A stretch of 6,858 nt of DNA from NCBI GenBank assembly GCA_964542315.1, contig CAZIUA010000104.1, positions 1-6,858 of the forward strand. The letters run 5' to 3'. Positions within the stretch are counted from its first letter, which is position 1. Every line of letters begins with the position of its first letter. The DNA is from UBA11524 sp964542315 (lineage in GTDB: Bacteria > Bacillota > Clostridia > Christensenellales > Aristaeellaceae). The position numbers and the translations under genes are program-made. Positions 1-5,178 of this stretch are shown in pieces. Under the pieces are notes generated by a model. That model did no database searches, was not told the origin of the DNA, and saw only the letters and a list, made by a program, of their open reading frames with translations.

Positions 1-1202
1 CCGTGTACGTCATCGGCGAGACGTTCTCCGCTGAGGGCGGCAAGATCAAGGTGAACTACACTGACGGTGCGTATGTCATCCTGCCGATGACCCACCCGGA
101 TGTGAAGATGTCCAGCCCCACGATGAAGACCGCGAACACCAAGAACGTGACCGCGACGTATCAGAAGAAACGCGTGGCGTTCAAGATCGAGGTCGTGGCG
201 GGCATGATCGATGTGTCCTACGACCTGAACTATGCGGGCGCCCCGGCCGCAGCGGTGGAGCAGGTCTCCAAGGGCGGCAATGCTGCTGTGCCTGAGACCC
301 CCGTGCGCGAGGGCTATGAATTCCTCGGCTGGTATGCCGATGCGGATTTCACCCATCTGTATGATTTCTCTTCCAGCGTGACGGAACCCACCACGGTCTA
401 TGCCCTGTGGCAGAAGACTGGTGCCGAGCATGTGACCGTCACCTTTGACTACGACTATTACGGCGTGAAGCTGACCAGCTATGCCTATCCAGTGGAGAAG
501 GATGCCGCGGTCAGCAAGCCGGCGGCTGATCCCGTCCGCACGGGCTATACCTTCGCGGGCTGGGTCGCGGCTGACGGCAGCGCGTTTGATTTCGCTGCGC
601 CCATCAGCGCGGATACCCTCATCAAGGCGACCTGGAACAAGGTGTCGGACGAAGCGTCCGCCTGGGTGTTCGAGGCCGAAGACACCGACCTGACCGGCAA
701 GATCGGCCCGAGCTATTCCGGCTCTGCCCAGGAGGAGAGCATGATCATCTTCAACCAGGGCATCGGTGCCAGCAATGACCGCCTGGTCGGCTATCTGTAT
801 GAGCGCGGCATCACCCTGGAATTCCCCGTTGCGGCGGATCGCGATGTGACCGATGCGCAGATCGTCGTGCGCATCACCGGCGAATACACCACCATGTCCT
901 ATGACGGCAATGACTTCCAGGTGCTGGTGAATGACAAGGCGTACCCCTATGCCCGCGTGACCCTGGATGTGACCGATCAGACCCAGGTGCTGCCCTGCGA
1001 GGATCTGATCGTCATCAACGGTGTGACCCTCCGGCAGGGCGCGAACCTGATCCAGCTCAAGACCGACAACACCAACGCCGTCGCCGGCACCACCTTCAAG
1101 GCCAATGCCCCCATGGTGGACTGCATCAAGGTCATCACGGATGCTGTGGTCATCTGGGATGAAAATGCCAATGTGCCTGCGGTGTGGAATTATCAGCGCT
1201 AA
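1..1202 (+). CDS. Secreted surface protein, C-terminal part: Ig-like, two InlB B-repeats, CBM-like domain (5' partial)
   Basis: The open frame runs in from the left edge. A GTG at 3 could be read as a start, but it has no ribosome binding site and falls inside an Ig-like domain, so the gene most likely begins upstream. Counting from codon 3: residues 1-65 resemble a bacterial Ig-like group 3 (Big_3) domain (VIGETFSAEGGKIKVNYTDG, then a KNVTATY strand). Residues about 70-135 and 145-209 are two InlB B/Listeria-Bacteroides repeats, each with the R-x-GY-x-F-x-GW core (EGYEFLGW, TGYTFAGW) and ending in ALW or ATW. Residues about 221-382 begin WVFEAED and end with a VDCIKV strand, and include an 'RQGANLIQLK' strand, as in CBM6/CBM35-type sugar-binding modules. 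No sortase motif or C-terminal membrane helix is seen, so anchoring, if any, would be in the missing part. Inferred role: extracellular glycan binding or adhesion. The enzymatic partner, if fused, is off-window. The family calls are from pattern recognition. Confidence 0.8.
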   Translation, partial: VYVIGETFSAEGGKIKVNYTDGAYVILPMTHPDVKMSSPTMKTANTKNVTATYQKKRVAFKIEVVAGMIDVSYDLNYAGAPAAAVEQVSKGGNAAVPETPVREGYEFLGWYADADFTHLYDFSSSVTEPTTVYALWQKTGAEHVTVTFDYDYYGVKLTSYAYPVEKDAAVSKPAADPVRTGYTFAGWVAADGSAFDFAAPISADTLIKATWNKVSDEASAWVFEAEDTDLTGKIGPSYSGSAQEESMIIFNQGIGASNDRLVGYLYERGITLEFPVAADRDVTDAQIVVRITGEYTTMSYDGNDFQVLVNDKAYPYARVTLDVTDQTQVLPCEDLIVINGVTLRQGANLIQLKTDNTNAVAGTTFKANAPMVDCIKVITDAVVIWDENANVPAVWNYQR

Positions 1203-1210
1203 GCAGCCCT

Positions 1211-1225
1211 GCGGCGCAGCGCCGT
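1211..1225 (+). other. Short GC-rich intercistronic hairpin
   Basis: CGGCG-cag-CGCCG, extended by one G-T pair, sits 9 bases after the stop codon of the surface-protein gene. What follows is CCCCCTTTATT rather than a T-run, so it is a poor terminator. It may stabilise the upstream mRNA end or attenuate read-through into the GH3 gene. No promoter is seen in the 57-base gap, which supports co-transcription of the two genes. Confidence 0.35.
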
Positions 1226-1244
1226 CCCCCTTTATTCCGATCAT

Positions 1245-1250
1245 GAGGTG
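1245..1250 (+). promoter_or_regulatory. Ribosome binding site GAGGTG that decides the GH3 start
   Basis: GAGGTG ends 9 bases before the ATG at 1260. A GTG at 1248 is in frame and would add four residues (MNAN), but it lies inside this Shine-Dalgarno sequence and has no site of its own. The ATG at 1260 is therefore the better start. Confidence 0.75.
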
Positions 1251-1259
1251 AATGCCAAT

Positions 1260-4163
1260 ATGAAGACCGCAAAGAAGAAAAGTCCCTTCCGCCGGGTGAA
1301 GATCTGGGCGGTGGTGACGGCGCTGCTGCTGGTGGTGATGATCATCGCCAACGATCTGGCCCTGAACACGTTCAACGGCTTCCTGGATACGGCGCTGGGC
1401 GGTCAGCGGCCGATCTATGATGAAAACACGGCTTCCATGTATCCGGCGACCGAGGCGGACAGCAAGGAAGCGGCCCTGCGCAATGCACAGGAATTCAATG
1501 TGGAGATCGCCAAAGAAGGTTTCGTCCTGCTGAAGAACGATACCGATGCCCTCCCGCTCAAAAAGGGCGCGAAGGTCTCCGTCTTTGGCAAGAACAGCGT
1601 CAATCTGTCCTACGGCGGCTCCGGTTCGGGCGGATTTGACACCTCCAACAGCAAGGATCTCTATGACAGCCTGGAGGCGGCCGGCTTCCGCACGAATGAG
1701 ACCCTCAAGGCCTTCTATGAGGACAATGGCGCATCCGGCCCGGTGCGCGCGGCGAATTCCTCCGACCTGGACAGCGGCAGCAATCAGCGCATCGCCGTGG
1801 CGGAAACGCCCCAGGCCAGGTACACCGACAAGGTCAAGAAGAGCTACAGCGAGTACAACGACGCGGCCATCGTGGTCATCACCCGTATCGGCGGCGAGGG
1901 CTTCGACCTGCCCCGCTATCAGGGCAGCACCGAGGGTGCCGTCAGCGAGGACAGCCACTATCTGGAGCTGGATCAGAATGAGCGCGACCTGCTCGCGGCC
2001 GTGTGCGATGCGGGCTTCGAGCATGTGATCGTCCTGTTCAACATCCCCTCCAGCTTTGAGGCCACCTTCCTGACCGACCCCGGCTATGCCGCCTTTGCCG
2101 ACAAGATCGACGCCGCCCTCTGGGTGGGCTTCACCGGCAGCACGGGCATCATGGCCCTGGGTGACATCCTCACGGGCGAGGTGAACCCCTCCGGCCGTCT
2201 GGTGGATACCTGGGCGGCGGACTTCAGCAAGGATCCGACCTTCATCAACTTCGGCACTGGTTCCACCCCGGCGGACAGCGACAAGTATGACGGCGGCATG
2301 TTCTACTTCGTGGACTACGAGGAAGGCGTGTATGTCGGCTATCGCTACTACGAGACGCGCGGCTATACCGACGGTGAGGCATGGTATCAGCAGAATGTGG
2401 TCTATCCCTTCGGCTACGGCCTGAGCTACACCACTTTCGACTGGCAGGTACAGCAGCCGCAGCAGGCGGAGATCACGCAGGACGGCGTCATCCGCGTGGA
2501 TGTGACGGTCAAGAACACCGGCAGCGTCGCGGGCAAGGACGTCGTGCAGCTCTATGCCAGCGCGCCCTATACCGCCGGCGGCATCGAGAAGCCCCATAAG
2601 GTGCTCGTGGCCTACGCCAAGACCGACCTGCTCCAGCCCGGAAAGTCCCAGACCCTGACCCTCGAATTCGACCCCTACAACGCGGCCAGCTATGACTACC
2701 GCGACGCCAACGGCAATGGCTTCACCGGCTATGAGCTGGAGGCGGGCGACTATACCCTCTATGTCAGCCGCAATGCCCATGAGGCCGTGGATACGGTCGT
2801 CTGCCACCTGGCGGCGGACATCTGCTACGACGTGGATCCGGTGACGGGCAATGCCGTGGAGAACCGCTATACCGGTGTGGAGGACACCCTGGACAGTGAC
2901 TGGCAGCTGTCCACCGTGCTGTCCCGCGCGGACTGGGAAGGCACCTGGCCCACTGCGCCCACTGCGGCGGAGCGCGCCGGAACGGATCGCCTCTATGAGG
3001 AACTGGAAAACCTCGAGACCAACAACCCCAACGATTATTCCGAGGAGGAATACCCCTGGTTCGGCGAGGAGACGGAACTGACCATCCGCAGCCTGCTGCC
3101 GGCAGAACGCCAGGGCGGCTTCCGGGCCATCGTCGATCACGACGACGAGCGCTGGGAGGAGCTGCTGGATGCGATGTGGGAGGATGAGCTGCTCGACCTG
3201 ATCAACTACGGCGCATACCGCACCGTGGCGGTGGAGAGCATCGGCCTGCCTGCGACCCTCCATGGCGATGGGCCTTCCGGCTTCACGTCCTTCCTCAACC
3301 GCCTGCAGTTCACCGGCACCTGCCAGTACGTCAGCGAGCCGGTGATGGCCGCGACCTGGAATGTCGCCCTGATGGAAGAACTCGGTCGGAAGATGGGCGA
3401 GGAAGGCATCTTCGGCGACAGCGGCACGGGCATGCCCTATTCCTCCATCTATGCCCCGGGCGTGAACATCCATCGCAGCCCCTTCGGCGGACGCTGCTCA
3501 GAATACTTCTCCGAGGATCCGCTGCTGTCCGGCAAGATGGCCGCGGCGGAAATTCGCGGCTGCCAGGAGAAGGGCGTGGTCTGCATGGTGAAGCATTTCG
3601 CCGCCAATGAGCAGGAAACGCACCGCTCCATCAACGGCGACTGCTCCTGGGTGACGGAGCAGAGTCTGCGCGAGATCTACCTGAAGTCCTTCGAGATCGC
3701 GGTGAAGGAAGGCGAGAGCCGCGGCCTGATGTCCTCCTTCAACCGCATCGGCACCCGCTGGACGGGCGGCGACTACCGCCTGCTGACGGAGATCCTGCGC
3801 GACGAATGGGGCTTCCGCGGCACGGTGATCTGCGACTTCAACACCATTCCGCAGTATATGAACCCTCGCATGATGTTCTATGCAGGCGGCGACCTGGATC
3901 TGGCGACGCTGTCCTCGAGCATGTGGGAGGATTGCGACCCCTCCGAAACGGGGGATGCCATCATCCTGCGCCGGGCGGCGAAGAATATCCTGTACTCCTT
4001 TGCCAACTCCAACGCCATGAATGCAGAGGTCGTGGGCTACAAGGTTCCCCTGTGGCACCTGGCGCTCTATGCCCTGGATGGCGTGGTGGGGGCGGCGCTG
4101 CTCATCTGGGGCGCGGCGGCCATTGTGACCGCCTGCCGCAAGCGGAAGCAGCAGGCTGCGTAA
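1260..4163 (+). CDS. Permuted glycoside hydrolase family 3 (beta-glucosidase-like), membrane-anchored at both ends
   Basis: This 967-residue enzyme probably hydrolyses terminal beta-linked sugars from oligosaccharides by the retaining GH3 mechanism, outside the membrane. Numbering is from the ATG at 1260. A basic N-terminus (MKTAKKKSPFRRVK) is followed by a hydrophobic helix at about 15-30. The GH3 C-domain spans about 84-393 (KEGFVLLKND from 85; closing motif YPFGYGLSYTTF at 382-393). A fibronectin-III-like domain lies at about 395-510, then an acidic linker with LSRADWEGTWPT from 554. The TIM-barrel N-domain, about 640-880, comes last: HGDGPSG at 668, KHFAANEQETHR at 778, and ICDFN with D859 in the nucleophile position. 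E213 in GGEGFD is the likely acid/base. A second helix at about 931-957 ends in CRKRKQQAA. This C-domain-first order is known for some rumen and clostridial GH3 enzymes. Substrate cannot be told from sequence. It is probably co-transcribed with the upstream carbohydrate-binding protein gene. Confidence 0.93.
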   Translation: MKTAKKKSPFRRVKIWAVVTALLLVVMIIANDLALNTFNGFLDTALGGQRPIYDENTASMYPATEADSKEAALRNAQEFNVEIAKEGFVLLKNDTDALPLKKGAKVSVFGKNSVNLSYGGSGSGGFDTSNSKDLYDSLEAAGFRTNETLKAFYEDNGASGPVRAANSSDLDSGSNQRIAVAETPQARYTDKVKKSYSEYNDAAIVVITRIGGEGFDLPRYQGSTEGAVSEDSHYLELDQNERDLLAAVCDAGFEHVIVLFNIPSSFEATFLTDPGYAAFADKIDAALWVGFTGSTGIMALGDILTGEVNPSGRLVDTWAADFSKDPTFINFGTGSTPADSDKYDGGMFYFVDYEEGVYVGYRYYETRGYTDGEAWYQQNVVYPFGYGLSYTTFDWQVQQPQQAEITQDGVIRVDVTVKNTGSVAGKDVVQLYASAPYTAGGIEKPHKVLVAYAKTDLLQPGKSQTLTLEFDPYNAASYDYRDANGNGFTGYELEAGDYTLYVSRNAHEAVDTVVCHLAADICYDVDPVTGNAVENRYTGVEDTLDSDWQLSTVLSRADWEGTWPTAPTAAERAGTDRLYEELENLETNNPNDYSEEEYPWFGEETELTIRSLLPAERQGGFRAIVDHDDERWEELLDAMWEDELLDLINYGAYRTVAVESIGLPATLHGDGPSGFTSFLNRLQFTGTCQYVSEPVMAATWNVALMEELGRKMGEEGIFGDSGTGMPYSSIYAPGVNIHRSPFGGRCSEYFSEDPLLSGKMAAAEIRGCQEKGVVCMVKHFAANEQETHRSINGDCSWVTEQSLREIYLKSFEIAVKEGESRGLMSSFNRIGTRWTGGDYRLLTEILRDEWGFRGTVICDFNTIPQYMNPRMMFYAGGDLDLATLSSSMWEDCDPSETGDAIILRRAAKNILYSFANSNAMNAEVVGYKVPLWHLALYALDGVVGAALLIWGAAAIVTACRKRKQQAA

Positions 4164-4197
4164 CGCGCGAAAACGGCGACTGGCGGCCTTTCTTGCA

Positions 4198-4268
4198 GGG
4201 ATGCGCACGCCGGTCCCTTTTCTCCTCATGCACCGCCGGGGCTGCTCGGCAGTGCTCTTGGTTGCATG
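4198..4268 (+). terminator. Possible weak terminator or hairpin region after the GH3 gene
   Basis: Two weak structures lie here. GGGAT(4198-4202)/GGTCCC(4212-4217) forms a 5-pair stem followed by TTTTCT. A second stem pairs GCAC(4230-4233) with GTGC(4252-4255), with inner pairs GCCG/CGGC. CATGCA(4227-4232) and TGCATG(4263-4268) could enclose the second one. Neither has a strong stem plus T-run, so read-through into the GtrA-like gene is plausible. I see no convincing -35/-10 pair in the 4164-4298 gap. Confidence 0.25.
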
Positions 4269-4274
4269 AAATTT

Positions 4275-4295
4275 CCCCCGATGGGGGTACGGAGG
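4275..4295 (+). promoter_or_regulatory. CCCCC-gat-GGGGG hairpin beside the GtrA-like ribosome binding site
   Basis: A perfect 5-pair all-GC stem (4275-4279 with 4283-4287, loop GAT) ends three bases before the Shine-Dalgarno GGAGG at 4291-4295. The site precedes ATG codons at 4299 (3 bases away) and 4302 (6 bases away). The second spacing is the more normal, so 4302 is preferred over 4299 or the upstream in-frame ATG at 4266. The hairpin could restrict ribosome access, or hold the site exposed next to a stem; which one cannot be told. Confidence 0.45.
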
Positions 4296-4301
4296 CATAT
4301 G

Positions 4302-4871
4302 ATGAACGCATTGCTCAACGGCTGGAACGCCTTCGCCAAGCGGCATCCGGCTGCATCAAAATGGATCCGCGAGGGCGGACTGTTCGTGATCGTCTGCAAC
4401 CTGGTGACGGTGTTCAAGTACCTGATCCTGCAATTCCTGCCGAAGATGCTGACCGGCCTTCCGGCGACGGATTTCGGCTGGCCGGGCATCGACATGACCC
4501 TGCTGGGCGAGACCTTCAAGTGGAACATCCTCGGCTATGACGCCGCCCACGGTGGATTGCGCTACTTCGTGGCGTACATGATCGCCATGGTCATCGGCGA
4601 AATGGTGAATTTCCCCATCCAGCGTAATGTCGTTTTCCGCAGCAAGGGCAATGTGTGGTACCAGATCATGTGGTACGTCGTTGCGTTCTGCATCGTGACG
4701 GTGATCGTGAACTCGGTCAACTGCATCTGGGTGGCGGTGGCCGGCAAATTCGTGCCGGACTGGGTCTACAACATCGGCACGACGGTACTCAACGGCGGCG
4801 TGTCCATGGTGATCTTCTTCGTGGTGAACAAGATCATCTTCCCCGAGGGCGAGGCCGAGCAGGCGGCGTGA
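4302..4871 (+). CDS. GtrA-like four-helix membrane protein
   Basis: This predicted integral membrane protein has 189 residues from the ATG at 4302. Hydrophobic segments lie at about 25-47, 85-106, 119-147 and 156-180. GtrA family members are small four-helix proteins. Some are thought to flip or help transfer polyprenyl-linked sugars during O-antigen, teichoic acid or cell-wall glycan modification. The family signature is visible: NFPIQRNVVF at 103-112 after helix 2, matching the N-x3-(N/Q)-R-x-x-V-F pattern, and a closing FFVVNKIIF at 172-180. It is longer than the usual 120-150 residues. The extra length is mainly a loop at about 48-84 between helices 1 and 2 with several W, G and D residues, which would be extracytoplasmic if the N-terminus is inside. 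It follows the GH3 gene on the same strand but with a 138-base gap, so shared transcription is possible, not shown. The substrate is unknown. Confidence 0.75.
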   Translation: MNALLNGWNAFAKRHPAASKWIREGGLFVIVCNLVTVFKYLILQFLPKMLTGLPATDFGWPGIDMTLLGETFKWNILGYDAAHGGLRYFVAYMIAMVIGEMVNFPIQRNVVFRSKGNVWYQIMWYVVAFCIVTVIVNSVNCIWVAVAGKFVPDWVYNIGTTVLNGGVSMVIFFVVNKIIFPEGEAEQAA

Positions 4872-4885
4872 TGCTGCAAAACAAA

Positions 4886-4919
4886 AACGGCGCTGGAGGA
4901 GTGATCCTTCAGCGTCGTT
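4886..4919. terminator. Hairpin H1, terminator in the minus direction; carries repeat copy 1
   Basis: A 15-pair stem (4886-4900 with 4905-4919, loop GTGA) has two G-T wobbles. Read on the minus strand it is followed directly by TTTTT-type sequence (GTTTTTGTTTTG), as in an intrinsic terminator for rlmD transcripts. On the + strand no T-run follows. Positions 4888-4914 are identical to 5132-5158. Confidence 0.65.
4888..4914. repeat. 27-base repeat, copy 1
   Basis: This copy is identical over 27 bases to 5132-5158 and in the same orientation. It starts CGGCGCTGGAGGA and ends TCCTTCAGCG. It is itself a near-perfect inverted repeat, so orientation is partly ambiguous. It forms most of the left-end hairpin of the array. 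Confidence 0.9.
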
Positions 4920-4926
4920 GGGGGTC

Positions 4927-4951
4927 AAAAAGTGGCGAAAGCCACTTTTTT
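4927..4951. terminator. Hairpin H2, bidirectional intrinsic terminator
   Basis: AAAAAGTGGC (4927-4936), loop GAAA, and GCCACTTTTT (4941-4950) plus one more T form a perfect 10-pair stem. The A-run and T-run flank a GC core capped by a GNRA tetraloop, so it can terminate both the GtrA-like transcript (+) and the rlmD transcript (-). It lies 56 bases past the GtrA-like stop codon. Confidence 0.85.
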
Positions 4952-4971
4952 GAGTTTTGCACTCCGTCACT

Positions 4972-4995
4972 GTCAGGGCTGCAAGCAGCCCTGAC
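4972..4995. other. Hairpin H3, perfect 10-pair stem
   Basis: GTCAGGGCTG pairs perfectly with CAGCCCTGAC around the loop CAAG (4982-4985). No T-run follows on either strand, so it is not a standard terminator. The apical sequence CTGCAAGCA (4979-4987) recurs in hairpin H5. Confidence 0.75.
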
Positions 4996-5017
4996 GGCCG
5001 TTCCTTCGTGTTAGGAA

Positions 5018-5040
5018 GCGATTTCTGCAAGCAAAATCGC
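5018..5040. other. Hairpin H5, 7-pair stem with apex shared with H3
   Basis: GCGATTT (5018-5024) and AAATCGC (5034-5040) flank the 9-base loop CTGCAAGCA. That loop is identical to the apex of H3 although the stem differs. It abuts a smaller hairpin at 5001-5017 (TTCCT/AGGAA). Confidence 0.6.
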
Positions 5041-5041
5041 C

Positions 5042-5072
5042 CGAGAATCGCCGCGCATGTCGCCGATTTTCG
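5042..5072. other. Hairpin H6, 12-position imperfect stem
   Basis: CGAGAATCGCCG (5042-5053) pairs with CGCCGATTTTCG (5061-5072) with one C-C mismatch and one G-T wobble, loop CGCATGT. No adjacent T-run is present on either strand. Confidence 0.55.
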
Positions 5073-5092
5073 ATTGGCAGTCTGCCGACGGC

Positions 5093-5122
5093 GAGCAACT
5101 GATGCGACTGACTTGCTCTTTT
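5093..5122 (+). terminator. Hairpin H8, weak + strand terminator-like structure
   Basis: GAGCAA (5093-5098) pairs with TTGCTC (5113-5118) around a 14-base loop, and the stem runs into CTTTTG. The loop is long and the stem short, so efficiency would be low. It could be a back-up stop for + strand transcription heading into rlmD. Confidence 0.35.
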
Positions 5123-5131
5123 GACAGTCTG

Positions 5132-5158
5132 CGGCGCTGGAGGAGTGATCCTTCAGCG
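5132..5158. repeat. 27-base repeat, copy 2, in hairpin H9
   Basis: This copy is identical to 4888-4914 and 244 bases from it. It sits in a 14-pair stem (5131-5144 with 5149-5162, loop GTGA, two wobbles), 16 bases beyond the rlmD stop codon. No T-run follows on the minus strand and only CTTTC on the plus strand, so unlike copy 1 it is not a clear terminator. Confidence 0.9.
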
Positions 5159-5178
5159 CTGCTTTCATATGGGCGGGA

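Larger units (their letters stand above)
4872..5178. repeat. Intergenic hairpin array between convergent genes
   Basis: This 307-base gap holds no convincing gene and is nearly tiled by inverted repeats. Stems are: 4886-4900/4905-4919; 4927-4936/4941-4950; 4972-4981/4986-4995; 5001-5005/5013-5017; 5018-5024/5034-5040; 5042-5053/5061-5072 (one mismatch, one wobble); 5076-5079/5083-5086; 5093-5098/5113-5118; 5131-5144/5149-5162. The fourth and fifth abut directly and the sixth starts two bases later. Outer hairpins share a 27-base repeat. Termination explains only part of it. It may be a composite repeat (REP/MITE-like) or a structured RNA in the 3' region of rlmD. The hairpins are seen; the nature of the element is inference. 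Confidence 0.7.

Noticed and set aside
3498..4346. 282-codon minus-strand open frame antisense to the GH3 gene
   Set aside because: Same shadow effect: Arg/Ala/His-rich composition, no recognisable domain, overlapping the catalytic TIM-barrel coding sequence.
4886..5162. CRISPR array
   Set aside because: Only two identical 27-base copies, 244 bases apart, with different hairpins between them; no regular repeat-spacer pattern and no cas gene.
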